This document shows positions 1 to 9,167 of a DNA stretch of 64,000 nt, in pieces. Position 1 is the first letter of the stretch; each line of letters starts with the position of its first letter. The translations under genes were made by a program, and so were the position numbers. Under the pieces are notes generated by a model. It ran no database searches. It had not been told where the DNA came from and worked only from the letters and a program-made list of their open reading frames with translations. Origin of the DNA: an uncultured Clostridia bacterium (GTDB taxonomy: Bacteria; Bacillota; Clostridia; Oscillospirales; Acutalibacteraceae); the NCBI GenBank assembly GCA_947627725.1, contig CANQXE010000009.1:19722-83721 (forward strand). The letters run 5' to 3'.

Positions 1-1
1 A

Positions 2-976
2 ATCGCAATAGCAACAATCCTATGTTCAATAATTATGCTGTTCTTTCTGCCTTTGATTGTGTATATGGGCGTTATGAGTAATCTCGGTGAAATGGAGATT
101 GACACCGTTCAGGCACAGCAAATGATAGTGCAGAATATGTCAGCAGAAGAAAAAGCAAAGCTCACTCATCTTGAATCGGTGATGAAAAAAATCGGAAGTG
201 AATTCAAGGACAGAGAACTGAATAATATTACCATCAAAAAGGCACAGGCATTATATGCTTGTGCCCTTTATGATATTGAGAAAACCGATCCCGATTTCAT
301 AACCAAATATACAGACTGCTTTGAGCAATCGGAAACAGACGATGATTTGAGGAATGCAGTTTTTTCTGCCTTTGGTGTTCAAATTAATGCTGATGAGTTT
401 AATAATCTTATGAGCGTTATTAAAAATACGGTTATTGATATTGATTTGACTGATACTGATAAGAACAATCTTGATTTAGTCAAGTGGGCAGAATTTGCCT
501 ACAACAATCATTGGGGATATGTGTGGGGCTCGCACGGTCAAGTTTTGACAGAAAAGGAACTGAACAGACTGAAAGGTGTGTTCGGCTCTCATGTAAACGA
601 CAAGGAAGCATATATCCGTGAGCATTGGCTCGGCAGAAGAACATCGGACTGTGTAGGTCTGATAAAAGGCTACGGTTGGTACAACGAGGAATCAGGAACG
701 ATTAAATACGGAACAAACGGAATGCAGGATGTTACGGCTGATGGTATGTTTTCTGCTGCAACAGAAAAAGGACCAATCAGTACAATGCCCGATATTCCCG
801 GTCTTGCAGTCTGGCATCAAGGTCATATCGGTGTGTATATCGGTAACGGATATGTTATCCATGCAGCCAACACCTATGACGGTGTTATCAAAACACCGAT
901 AACCTCAAGCGGATGGACTCACTGGTTGAAGGTTCCGTATATCAACTATATTGAAGAAAGCGAGGAAACAAGATGA
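2..976 (+). CDS. NlpC/P60-type cell-wall hydrolase of the ICE (5' partial)
   Basis: The reading frame is open to the window edge and the first codons encode a hydrophobic stretch continuing into LFFLPLIVYMGV, so the start lies upstream and the ATG at 35 is internal to a membrane anchor. A polar helical region follows, then a C-terminal NlpC/P60-like peptidase domain: SDCVGL holds the likely catalytic Cys (residue 206 counted from the ATG at 35) and GHIGVYIGNG the likely His (264). Such anchored hydrolases open peptidoglycan for the conjugation channel in Tn916-like and clostridial ICEs; this role is inferred from family and neighbours. The stop overlaps the next ATG by 4 bp, so the two genes are translationally coupled. 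Confidence 0.82.
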   Translation: MAIATILCSIIMLFFLPLIVYMGVMSNLGEMEIDTVQAQQMIVQNMSAEEKAKLTHLESVMKKIGSEFKDRELNNITIKKAQALYACALYDIEKTDPDFITKYTDCFEQSETDDDLRNAVFSAFGVQINADEFNNLMSVIKNTVIDIDLTDTDKNNLDLVKWAEFAYNNHWGYVWGSHGQVLTEKELNRLKGVFGSHVNDKEAYIREHWLGRRTSDCVGLIKGYGWYNEESGTIKYGTNGMQDVTADGMFSAATEKGPISTMPDIPGLAVWHQGHIGVYIGNGYVIHAANTYDGVIKTPITSSGWTHWLKVPYINYIEESEETR

Positions 977-1617
977 TTACAGATATTTCAAAAGAACGGC
1001 AGACAAAAATACTTGAAAAAGCACTTGATTGGTTTTCGGAACACTATGAACCTAAAGACTTGTTGGATATACTGCATAAACATCTGGATATGACTGATTC
1101 CGAAATCAACTTGTTCGGTTTTGATTTTTCAGATATGGAACAGGATAATAGATTTTCTGTTTTTTGTATGAAAGATTATGAGGATGCTGTATTTTTTACA
1201 ACCGCAATTCCAAATGACTTTTATTGTGTCGCAAGTACCTATCATTATTACATTAAGGATGATGTCGGCAGACTTTCTCTTGACAGTCTCGCCGGGTGTT
1301 TTTCAGATCAGCAGTTTATTGACGAACAGGTTTTTTCTGTTCTATGCGCAGCAATGTCAAAGGACAGCAGAATAGCATCACTGATTGAATTTGATTTTGA
1401 CAGCAATTATTTAAAATACTGCGATAATGCAAACGGTATGTGGCAGACTTACGATTTGAATGATCTATCCGAATCAGTTCGTAAATCCAATAGTAACAAA
1501 GATTTGAACTACGCAGCAAGACAGAATATTTTCATTGAAAGTATTTCAGAAAAAGAAATCAGCAGTGCAGTTGAAGATACAAATACAGAAAACAAAAGTC
1601 CTGCAATGAATATGTAA
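973..1617 (+). CDS. Hypothetical ICE protein, 214 aa
   Basis: It starts inside the stop codon of the wall hydrolase (ATGA overlap) and belongs to the same conjugation operon. The product is acidic and soluble, with no signal peptide, membrane segment or catalytic motif that I recognise. Asp, Phe and Tyr are frequent in the first 100 residues, and the last 40 residues look disordered. It ends in AMNM, similar to the APTMTM end of the next protein, which may be coincidence. I do not recognise the family. Position suggests an accessory role in transfer. Confidence 0.6.
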   Translation: MITDISKERQTKILEKALDWFSEHYEPKDLLDILHKHLDMTDSEINLFGFDFSDMEQDNRFSVFCMKDYEDAVFFTTAIPNDFYCVASTYHYYIKDDVGRLSLDSLAGCFSDQQFIDEQVFSVLCAAMSKDSRIASLIEFDFDSNYLKYCDNANGMWQTYDLNDLSESVRKSNSNKDLNYAARQNIFIESISEKEISSAVEDTNTENKSPAMNM

Positions 1618-1631
1618 ATGAGGTGATAGAT

Positions 1632-1892
1632 TTGAAAAAAATTCAAAGTGTATATGGTATATACAAAAAGCACGGCAGAGAGGCATTCCTCTCTGCCGCT
1701 GAACATTATTCGGATAATGTAGATTGGCACAGTATTGAAAACACGGTCAGCAATATGGAATCCACTTGGTACAATGATAAACATAATCTGACCGAAGCAG
1801 AAAAAATGGTTAAGGATTACAACAACGGATTGACAGTCCTTAATGATAATAATTCCGAAACCATGAATGCTGCTCCGACCATGACAATGTAA
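1632..1892 (+). CDS. Small hypothetical ICE protein
   Basis: Two starts are possible: GTG at 1623, which lies inside the GAGGTGA ribosome site, and TTG at 1632, five bases downstream of that site. I prefer TTG 1632. The product, about 86 aa, is helical and charged (IYKKHGREAFLSAAEHY near the N-terminus), without a membrane segment. It lies 14 bp after the previous gene and 14 bp before the next, in one operon. No known function is recognised. A role in element maintenance or transfer is only inferred from position. Confidence 0.6.
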   Translation: MKKIQSVYGIYKKHGREAFLSAAEHYSDNVDWHSIENTVSNMESTWYNDKHNLTEAEKMVKDYNNGLTVLNDNNSETMNAAPTMTM

Positions 1893-1906
1893 AGGTGGTG
1901 ATTGAA

Positions 1907-2107
1907 ATGAAAAAAGTAACTGTTACAGTACAGTACGATGAAGAAAAGTACAAGGCAGTAAAAATGTATCTTGAAAAGAAAGGCAAAAATCTTGATGACG
2001 AAATAGCCGGGTATATGGATACCTTGTTCACAAAGCACATCCCTGCTACCGTTCGTGAGTATTTTGATATGAAGAACGAGTCAGCAGTGCAGTCGGATAA
2101 CAAGTAA
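1907..2107 (+). CDS. DUF6103-like small ICE protein
   Basis: A short basic/acidic protein (66 aa from ATG 1907) with the pattern VTVQYDEEKYKAVKMYLEKKG, then an acidic helix and a VREYFDM segment. I recall this pattern from the DUF6103 family common in clostridial conjugative elements; function unknown. The N-terminal beta strand followed by helices could resemble a ribbon-helix-helix fold, but this is a guess. AGGTGGTG at 1893-1900 is the ribosome site and decides for ATG 1907 over the upstream GTG. It is the last gene before the 413 bp non-coding region holding the candidate oriT. Confidence 0.6.
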   Translation: MKKVTVTVQYDEEKYKAVKMYLEKKGKNLDDEIAGYMDTLFTKHIPATVREYFDMKNESAVQSDNK

Positions 2108-2304
2108 GAATTTATACTTGTCGAGCCGCGTGGCGAGCTGTGGCAAGAGTTTATTGTTTAGTCGGGAAAGTAATCAAATATACTGTTAAAAGCGAATTAG
2201 AGGGAGTTCCGGCAAATATTTGCTTTCTATATAAGTTGATTTGAGAGGGTTCAAGCAAGTATAAATTTGCTCTAAATTGCAAGGTTGAAAAAAAGCAGGA
2301 TAAA

Positions 2305-2334
2305 GGAGTATGCCGCCAAAGGCTGGCAAACTCC
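2305..2334 (+). repeat. Imperfect hairpin in candidate oriT
   Basis: Outer stem GGAGT (2305-2309) pairs with ACTCC (2330-2334), middle TGCC with GGCA, inner GCC with GGC around an AAA loop, giving 12 pairs with small bulges. There is no T-tract after it, so it is not a typical terminator. It could be the relaxase recognition hairpin. Confidence 0.5.
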
Positions 2335-2402
2335 GAAAAACACCGCACGGCAACGCCGAGCGGAACTTTTTATGTGTGCGACAAGTTGAACCTAAAAAAA
2401 TT

Positions 2403-2441
2403 ATAGCAGCATACAAATCACAAAAATGAGTATGCTGCTAT
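2403..2441 (+). repeat. 12-bp perfect inverted repeat, arm motif CAGCATAC
   Basis: ATAGCAGCATAC (2403-2414) and its exact reverse complement (2430-2441) flank a 15-bp spacer. The core CAGCATAC recurs in the next hairpin 44 bp downstream, so four copies of the same 8-mer lie upstream of the relaxosome genes, as expected for a protein-binding site. Confidence 0.6.
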
Positions 2442-2484
2442 TTGTTCATTATTAAGTATTTATCGAGAAAAAAGGTGAATTTAA

Positions 2485-2505
2485 CAGCATACTTTTTGTA
2501 TGCTG
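2485..2505 (+). promoter_or_regulatory. Hairpin abutting the ribosome site of the relaxosome gene
   Basis: CAGCATAC (2485-2492) and GTATGCTG (2498-2505) are separated by TTTTT. The stem ends one base before the AAGGAGG ribosome site (2507-2513) of the accessory gene at 2521. Binding of a protein to this arm, or RNA folding, could tune expression of the relaxase operon; autoregulation by the 2521 product is an inference. Confidence 0.5.
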
Positions 2506-2520
2506 CAAGGAGGTTGATTT

Positions 2521-2937
2521 ATGACAGAAGAAAATGAAGCAAAAAGAATAGCGGTTTATGCCAATAGTGAGATTTTAGAAATTTGCGAAAGAGATTTGGA
2601 AAAAGCAAATGTACCTAATCGAAGTCAATTTATTTGCGATGCCGTAAAATATTATCATTGCTATTTAGACCGTAAATTAAATACAGAAGTTTTAACACCT
2701 GCTTTTGAAACCGTAATTGACGCAAGACTCGACTTAACCGAGTACAGATTATCACAGATCATTTTCAAACTTGCCTTTGAAATGGCGGCAACAATGAACA
2801 TACTTGCCGGAACATTTCAACTTGATGCAGAAAAATTTGAATTAACGAAGGACAGAGTTTTGAATGAAGTCAAAGCAGTAAATGGTGCTATAAATCTGAA
2901 AGATATTATTAATTATCAGAACGGTGAAACAGAGTAA
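2521..2937 (+). CDS. Relaxosome accessory protein (MobC-like / ribbon-helix-helix)
   Basis: 138 aa. The N-terminus (KRIAVYANSEILEICERDL then NRSQFICDAVKYY) has the strand-helix-helix layout of a ribbon-helix-helix DNA-binding domain; the remainder is helical and probably a dimer or relaxase contact. The gene directly precedes and overlaps the relaxase (TAATG), the position of MobC-type nicking accessories. It has a strong AAGGAGG site fused to a hairpin sharing its arm sequence with an upstream inverted repeat, which suggests it binds there. Exact family not established. Confidence 0.62.
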   Translation: MTEENEAKRIAVYANSEILEICERDLEKANVPNRSQFICDAVKYYHCYLDRKLNTEVLTPAFETVIDARLDLTEYRLSQIIFKLAFEMAATMNILAGTFQLDAEKFELTKDRVLNEVKAVNGAINLKDIINYQNGETE

Positions 2938-5117
2938 TGGCGAAGTTGATTTTATACAGTCCATACTATAAAGCAACCGATTACAGAATGGGTAAATATG
3001 TCAGATATATTGCAACAAGAGAAGGAGTTGAGCTGCCGAAGAATACAAAACTAAACCGCCCTGCAACAAAAAAACAGAAGAATTTAATTGAAAATATGCT
3101 TAAAGATTTTCCAAACTGTAATGAACTTTTGGAATACAAAGACTACCTTGACAAGCCTACAATTGAGAATGCAAGTGAGTTCATAACAAGAGTTCTTGAA
3201 GCTAATGTACAGTTGGAGAGCATGGGCGGTTATGTTAAGTATATGGCAAGCCGACCAGGTGCAGAAAAAATAGCAGAGCACGGATTATTTTCTGATAACG
3301 GAACACCGATTGTTTTATCAAAAATTGAGAAAGAACTCAATGAATACGAAGGCAATGTGTGGACACATATTATCTCATTAAAACGAGAAGATGCAGCTCG
3401 GCTTGGTTTTGATAATGTGGAAGCGTGGCAAAATTTATTAACTGCAAAGCGGAATGAAATCGCCAAGAATATGAATATTGATCCCGAAAACTTTAAATGG
3501 TACGCCGCCTTTCATAATGAAAGCCACCATCCGCACATACACATGGTCGCTTATTCAACTAAGCCTACAGAAGCATATTTATCTAAAAAAGGAATACGAA
3601 ATATCAAGTCCTGTCTTGCAAAAGAAATCTTCAAAAATGATTTGATTCAGATATATAAAGAACAGACGGATATACGGGATAAACTAAAAGTTGAGAGTAA
3701 AGATATTGCTGAAAAACTGATTGAAAATATTATGAAAGGCAACTTCCAAAATGAAAATATTGAAAGACTTCTGTTTGATCTGAACGATAAATTAAAACGA
3801 ACATCAGGCAAAAAGGTCTATGGATATTTGAAACCCGAAGTTAAATTAATTGTTAATCAGATCGTTGAGGAGCTTGAAAAGAACGAGAATATTAAGTCGC
3901 TTTATGCGTTGTGGTATGAGCAGAAAGACAAAATTACAAGCAATTACACGAATGAAAAATTAAAAAGAATTCCGTTGTCTGCAAACAAGGAATTCAAAAG
4001 CATTCGCAATATGGTAATAAAGGAAGCCTTAAAACTTGACGAACTTGTTTTGATTTTTGACGATGAATCCGCAGAAGAACCGATTATATTATCTGCACCC
4101 GAAACAGAACCCGAACCCGATGATGACGAGTTGGATTACAGAGATTATTCGCTTACCTCTTCTGAAAAGTATTGGCAAGCGAAACGATTGCTCGACAAAA
4201 ATTCACCAAAATATGATTTTGAGAGAGGTTTTGCATTACTGAAATTGTCTGCAAAAGAAGGCAATCAGTACGCGCAATACAAGCTCGGCAGAATATTAAT
4301 TGTTAATGAGTTAAGCGAAGAAGATATTGACGAGGGAGTTTATTGGTTGGAAAAAGCCTGTGAGCAAGGCAATGAATATGCCGAATACTATCTCGGTAAA
4401 CAGTATCTCGGCAACGGAAAAGTGGACGAGAATTACAAAAGAGCAATACACCTTTTAAGTGAATCGGCAGGCAAAGGAAACAAATATGCAATGTATTCTC
4501 TTGCCTGTCAGTATTTATTTTCAGATAAGTTTAAGGACAAAATCAAGGAAGGTCTTGAACTGCTTGAAAGCTCGGCAAACAAGAAGTTTGCACCAGCCGA
4601 AAAAATGCTTGCATTTATAATTCTCAAGGGCGAGCTGTTACCAAAAGACGAAAAGCGAGCATACAATTTACTTTTGCACAGTGTATCGCTCGGAGATGAC
4701 AAGGCTGAATATGCTCTTGCTAAATTACTTTTGAATAGTGAAGTTATACCGAAAGACGCAGAACGAGCAATACGATTATTGATTTCTTCCATCGAAAAGA
4801 ACAATGAATGGGCAAGAGTTTTACTTGGAAAAATGCTTTTATTCGGTATTGATATACCAAAAGACGAAGAAAAAGGAGTTGAACTTTTGCAGTCGGCAGC
4901 AGAACAAGGCAACGAATACGCAGCTAAAATCTTACAGAACAGAGAGGACTATTTGAAGTGTTTAGCCGCAATGTCTGCCATGCGATTATTCGGTTATATG
5001 GGTAATCTGTTCGGCAAAAAGTTCAATACTGATAAATCAAAAACAGGCTTCAGGATTGATAAGAAACAACGCAGACAGATTGAAGAAAAGAAAATGGCAC
5101 AGGGCTTACGCAGTTAA
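2937..5117 (+). CDS. HUH relaxase (MobP-type) with C-terminal Sel1 repeats
   Basis: 726 aa. Residues 1-250 form the relaxase domain. HHPHIH at 197-202 is the metal-binding three-histidine motif of HUH nickases, and Tyr residues near the N-terminus (YSPYYKATDY) are candidates for the nucleophile. This protein would nick oriT, stay bound to the 5' end and lead the strand to the coupling ATPase. A linker with acidic EPEPDDDE (about 390-400) leads to Sel1-like helical repeats from about 420 to 670 (A..LG......D...A...L..A..G pattern), likely a protein-docking platform. A basic tail ends the protein. The architecture fits clostridial MobP3-type relaxases. The start overlaps the stop of the accessory gene. 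Confidence 0.88.
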   Translation: MAKLILYSPYYKATDYRMGKYVRYIATREGVELPKNTKLNRPATKKQKNLIENMLKDFPNCNELLEYKDYLDKPTIENASEFITRVLEANVQLESMGGYVKYMASRPGAEKIAEHGLFSDNGTPIVLSKIEKELNEYEGNVWTHIISLKREDAARLGFDNVEAWQNLLTAKRNEIAKNMNIDPENFKWYAAFHNESHHPHIHMVAYSTKPTEAYLSKKGIRNIKSCLAKEIFKNDLIQIYKEQTDIRDKLKVESKDIAEKLIENIMKGNFQNENIERLLFDLNDKLKRTSGKKVYGYLKPEVKLIVNQIVEELEKNENIKSLYALWYEQKDKITSNYTNEKLKRIPLSANKEFKSIRNMVIKEALKLDELVLIFDDESAEEPIILSAPETEPEPDDDELDYRDYSLTSSEKYWQAKRLLDKNSPKYDFERGFALLKLSAKEGNQYAQYKLGRILIVNELSEEDIDEGVYWLEKACEQGNEYAEYYLGKQYLGNGKVDENYKRAIHLLSESAGKGNKYAMYSLACQYLFSDKFKDKIKEGLELLESSANKKFAPAEKMLAFIILKGELLPKDEKRAYNLLLHSVSLGDDKAEYALAKLLLNSEVIPKDAERAIRLLISSIEKNNEWARVLLGKMLLFGIDIPKDEEKGVELLQSAAEQGNEYAAKILQNREDYLKCLAAMSAMRLFGYMGNLFGKKFNTDKSKTGFRIDKKQRRQIEEKKMAQGLRS

Positions 5118-5134
5118 AAGGATGGTGATATCAC

Positions 5135-6571
5135 ATAAGAAAACAATATCAAACAGAATATATACAGTTTTCAGAAGAACAGAAGCAGAGAGCAGCCAAT
5201 ACAGATTTGGTTGCTTTTTTACTTTCTCAAGGTGAGAGTTTAAAGCGTTGTGGATCTGAAATGTTATGGGAAGCAGGCGGCAGAGTAACAATCCGGGACA
5301 ATATCTGGTACAGTCAGTATGAGCAGAAAGGCGGTAATGCCGTTCAATTTGTTGAGAAGTATTATAACAAAAGTTATCAGGATGCAGTGCAAATGCTGCT
5401 TGACGAACACATAGAACCCATAAGTGTTGAAATGCAGAAAAAGCAGAATAAAAAGAGACCTTTTGAACTCCCTGCACCTAATGAAAGTATGAAACAGATA
5501 TTTGCGTACTTGTTCAAATCACGATTTCTTGACAGAGATGTTGTTAAATACTTTGTTGATAAAGGATTGATTTATGAAAGCAAAGAAATCATCAAGGGAA
5601 AAGAAATTCATAACTGTGTATTTGTCGGGGTAGATAAGAACGGTAAGGCCCGCCATGCTCACAAGAGAGGAACATATACACTTGGTGATTCGTTCAAAGG
5701 GAATGTGGATAGCTGTGAAGCTGAGTACAGTTTTCATCATACAGGCACAAGCAATGTACTGTATGTTTTTGAGGCTCCCATAGATATGCTTTCATATATT
5801 TCTTTACACAAAGAAAACTGGACTGAGCATTCCTATGTTTCTTTGTGCTCTGTTTCAGATCGTGCCGTTATTCAAATGCTGAAGGATAATCCGAATCTCA
5901 ATAAAATATATTTATGCCTTGATAATGACAGAGAAGGAATAGATTCCGATTACAGAATAAGGCATAATCTGAATCAAATCGGATATTATGATGTTGCATT
6001 CATCAGACCGAAATACAAGGATTGGAATGAGATTCTCAAGGCGAAAAACGGCATTGAACCATTACCTGCTGTTCCTCATCCTACAATGAATAAAATGTGT
6101 GAGCTTATAAAAAATACTGTTCATACGGCAATGAGGATTAAGCCGTTGCAGTTTTATTATAAAACCATTTGCGATGATTTTCAGCAATTAATAAATGCAA
6201 GTACAAACGATGATATCGTATGCTGCGCAAACCGTCTTGCGATAGATGCAATCCGCATGACAAAAGGTTATTTACTTGCAAATGATAAAGAATTAATGAT
6301 AGGAATATTTCAAAAATATTTGCCGCATACAGATAAAAGCTGCCTTGAAAACAAATTTAAAAAACTAAATAAAGATATGGATTACTTCAAGGATTTGTTT
6401 AATCCGATGCAAATGAGAATAGATCACGATCTTGAAAGAGATATACAGTGTGTGTTTGAAATCATTTGCGACAGTCTGCAAATCCAATCACAGATTGAAA
6501 TGGCAGAAACTGAAAATTTTACAGAAGAACAAGAAGGGAGTGATGCCGTATGGGAAATCCAACAGGCTTAA
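5135..6571 (+). CDS. DUF3991/TOPRIM primase-like protein, probable AUA start
   Basis: The first canonical start in this frame is TTG at 5207, but family-like sequence (AANTDLVAFLLSQGESLKR) begins before it and the frame is open back to 5129. GGATGGTGAT (5121-5130) is well placed for an ATA codon at 5135, giving 478 aa starting at RKQYQTEYIQF. The N-terminal region resembles a CHC2-like primase zinc-finger domain; the middle carries a TOPRIM core with LCLDNDREG as metal-binding acidic motif; the rest is helical. It probably primes or processes the transferred strand. The end overlaps the coupling protein gene by 22 bp. Function is inferred from domain family; the start is uncertain. Confidence 0.78.
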   Translation: MRKQYQTEYIQFSEEQKQRAANTDLVAFLLSQGESLKRCGSEMLWEAGGRVTIRDNIWYSQYEQKGGNAVQFVEKYYNKSYQDAVQMLLDEHIEPISVEMQKKQNKKRPFELPAPNESMKQIFAYLFKSRFLDRDVVKYFVDKGLIYESKEIIKGKEIHNCVFVGVDKNGKARHAHKRGTYTLGDSFKGNVDSCEAEYSFHHTGTSNVLYVFEAPIDMLSYISLHKENWTEHSYVSLCSVSDRAVIQMLKDNPNLNKIYLCLDNDREGIDSDYRIRHNLNQIGYYDVAFIRPKYKDWNEILKAKNGIEPLPAVPHPTMNKMCELIKNTVHTAMRIKPLQFYYKTICDDFQQLINASTNDDIVCCANRLAIDAIRMTKGYLLANDKELMIGIFQKYLPHTDKSCLENKFKKLNKDMDYFKDLFNPMQMRIDHDLERDIQCVFEIICDSLQIQSQIEMAETENFTEEQEGSDAVWEIQQA

Positions 6572-8457
6572 TCGTCGCTGCCGTTATAATGTTTACCGTG
6601 CTTGGTTTAATATCCTTGCTTGCACACATTTATAATCTGAACAATATTAAATCAAAAACAGTCGGTGACGGACAGCACGGAACAGCCCGATTTGCACCGA
6701 AAGAAGAAATCAGGAAAACATATAAACACGTTCCGTATGAGCCTGAAAAATGGAGAATTCAGGCAAAGAACGGTGAAACACCTACAATGCCGAATGGTGA
6801 GCCTTTACCTCAGGGAATTGTCGTCGGCTGCAAAGGTAAAGCAACTACAACTGCACTTGTTGACGATCAGGATGTACACGCATTAATGATTGGTGCAGCA
6901 GGCGTAGGTAAAACAGCATATTTCCTTTATCCGAATATTGAATATGCTTGTGCAAGCGGTATGAGTTTTATCAGTTCCGACACGAAGGGCGATATCTACC
7001 GAAGTTACGGAAATATCGCCCGAAAGTATTATGGGTATAATATTTCCGTTCTTGATTTGCGTAATCCGACCAAGTCACACGGCAACAATTTATTGCACCT
7101 TGTCAACAAGTATATTGATTTATACGAGGTAAGTGTTAAAGAGAAAAAGCCGAATATATCATACAAAGCAAAGGCAGAAAAGTACGCCAAAATTATTTCA
7201 AAAACAATCATTATGTCAGGAATGGATGCTGCATCCTTCGGACAAAACGCATATTTCTATGATGCAGCAGAGGGATTATTAACCTCTGCTATTTTGCTTG
7301 TTGCGGAATTCGCACCGAAAGAGAAACGCCATATAGTCTCTGTTTTCAAAATCATTCAAGATTTATTGGCTCCGTCAAAGGTAAAAGGACAGACACAGTT
7401 TAAGCAGTTGCTTGATAAGCTGCCGCCCGAACATAAGGCAAGATGGTTTGCAGGAGCAGCTCTGAACTCAGGTGAACAGTCTATGATGTCAGTAATGTCA
7501 ACAGCTATGTCAAGACTGAATGCTTTTCTTGATACTGAACTTGAACAGATTTTATGCTTTGATACAGAGATTGATGCAGAGAAATTCTGTAACGAGAAAT
7601 CGGCAATATTTATTGTAATGCCCGAAGAAGATGACACCAAATATTTTATGGTATCGTTGATACTGCAACAATTTTACAGAGAGGTATTAACCGTTGCAGA
7701 TGAGAACAACGGCAAGCTGAAAAACAGAGTAATGATGTATCTTGACGAGTTCGGAACGCTGCCGAAGATACAGTCGGCAGAGCTTATGTTCTCGGCAGGG
7801 CGTTCAAGAAAGATAAGTATTGTTCCAATCATACAATCCTTTGCGCAGCTTAATAAAAACTACGGTGCAGAGGGTGCGGAAATTATAACTGACAATACAC
7901 AGCTTACTATATTCGGCGGCTTTGCTCCGAACTCAAAATCTGCCGAAGTATTATCCAAAGCAATGGGCAGCAGAACGGTTATGAGCGGTTCGGTCAGCAG
8001 AGGAAAAAATGATCCATCGCAGTCGTTACAAATGATTGAAAGACCGTTAATGACTCCCGATGAACTCAAATCCATGCCTAAAGGACAGTTCATTGTTATG
8101 AAAACAGGACACAATCCCATGAAGATAAAACTGAAACTTTTCTTTAAGTGGGGTATAGAATTTGAGAAACCTTTCAGTCTTGAAGAACAAGATACTCGTG
8201 AGGTTAAATATCTGAACAAACGAGAACTTGAAACTGCAATCAATGAACTGTATGGCAGTGAAGAATTATCTGAAGAAGAAATACAGGCGGCACTTGCCAA
8301 AGCCGGGCAGCTTCATGCACCACAAACACCAATCACTGAACAAGAGATTGAAAGAAGAAAGGCAAAAAAGAAGAATAAGGATAATGATTCAAAAGGCGGA
8401 GGGCAAAGTATAGTTAAGAACAATGTGCCTATTGCGAGAATGAACAATGTTAAATAA
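6550..8457 (+). CDS. VirD4/TraG-type coupling ATPase
   Basis: 635 aa. It has one N-terminal membrane segment (about residues 7-27), Walker A GAAGVGKT (115-122), and Walker B MMYLDEFG (395-401) followed by the LPKIQSAELMFSAGRSRKI stretch typical of conjugative coupling proteins. It hands the relaxase-bound strand to the type IV secretion channel at the membrane. The tail after about residue 575 is charged and lysine-rich. A GGGAG ribosome site lies inside the preceding gene, so translation is coupled. It is the last conjugation gene here; the next 700 bp are AT-rich and empty, so the transfer operon ends and the cargo begins. Confidence 0.92.
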   Translation: MGNPTGLIVAAVIMFTVLGLISLLAHIYNLNNIKSKTVGDGQHGTARFAPKEEIRKTYKHVPYEPEKWRIQAKNGETPTMPNGEPLPQGIVVGCKGKATTTALVDDQDVHALMIGAAGVGKTAYFLYPNIEYACASGMSFISSDTKGDIYRSYGNIARKYYGYNISVLDLRNPTKSHGNNLLHLVNKYIDLYEVSVKEKKPNISYKAKAEKYAKIISKTIIMSGMDAASFGQNAYFYDAAEGLLTSAILLVAEFAPKEKRHIVSVFKIIQDLLAPSKVKGQTQFKQLLDKLPPEHKARWFAGAALNSGEQSMMSVMSTAMSRLNAFLDTELEQILCFDTEIDAEKFCNEKSAIFIVMPEEDDTKYFMVSLILQQFYREVLTVADENNGKLKNRVMMYLDEFGTLPKIQSAELMFSAGRSRKISIVPIIQSFAQLNKNYGAEGAEIITDNTQLTIFGGFAPNSKSAEVLSKAMGSRTVMSGSVSRGKNDPSQSLQMIERPLMTPDELKSMPKGQFIVMKTGHNPMKIKLKLFFKWGIEFEKPFSLEEQDTREVKYLNKRELETAINELYGSEELSEEEIQAALAKAGQLHAPQTPITEQEIERRKAKKKNKDNDSKGGGQSIVKNNVPIARMNNVK

Positions 8458-9167
8458 GATAGTTAATCAATAATACTGTTCAAATATAGACATTTTAGAA
8501 TATAATTTGCTCTATATAACTTTACATGGAAAATTTCGTATTTGGTACAAGAGCGTTTAATAGTTAATATTGACTCTTACAATATAAGTCATAGAAATAT
8601 TGGAGTTACATATAGATCTGTATTATTAATAGATGGAAAGATTCATATGATTTTGATGATTTTCTTAGCGTTCCCATAATACAGCATACTAAATATTATG
8701 GTATGTGTGTTATTGTAGTTTATCCCGTAATGTAAGAATAATCGTTTAAAAATGGGAAATTCAATAATTTAGACCATGTTTTCTATAGTTTTGATATTAG
8801 CATGGACATTATAAAAATGTATGATATTATTTATTCGAGAATGACATTTTGGAATATTTAATACTAAGTTCCTTTTAATCATTTTTTTTTAGGGGTTTAT
8901 TAATTGTTATATTCATTTTTTATGTTTATAGTAGTAAAAAAATGAATGGGTCTGTAATTATTACAATGGAAATAGTTACATGGTATAATTATGAACTGAT
9001 TTAATGGTTGATGGTAATATACAGATTACGACTATTTGATTGGTTATAGTAATAACTGTTCCATAAGTAGTTGAATATGGCCACTTTTTAAGTGATAGTT
9101 TGTTATAGAACGAATGCGTCAGCAGGCACTAGGTGTAAATCCCATGTTAGAGTATTGAGGTGAAAAT
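8458..9167. other. AT-rich non-coding stretch at conjugation/cargo junction
   Basis: 710 bp with no reading frame that looks coding on either strand, and a clear fall in GC compared with the conjugation genes. Several TATAAT-like strings occur, but none pairs with a convincing -35. It may be decayed sequence at the point where cargo was inserted. Confidence 0.6.

Larger units (their letters stand above)
2108..2520 (+). other. Non-coding, hairpin-rich candidate oriT/control region
   Basis: 413 bp without a convincing gene between the small ICE genes and the relaxosome genes. It contains three marked inverted repeats (listed separately) and a GC-richer stretch at 2340-2385. Position directly upstream of a relaxosome accessory gene and relaxase is typical for an origin of transfer. 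No nick-site consensus was recognised, so the oriT call rests on position and structure. Confidence 0.45.

Noticed and set aside
7860..8300. 146-aa minus-strand frame opposite the coupling ATPase
   Set aside because: Ser-rich composition typical of an antisense shadow and no ribosome site.
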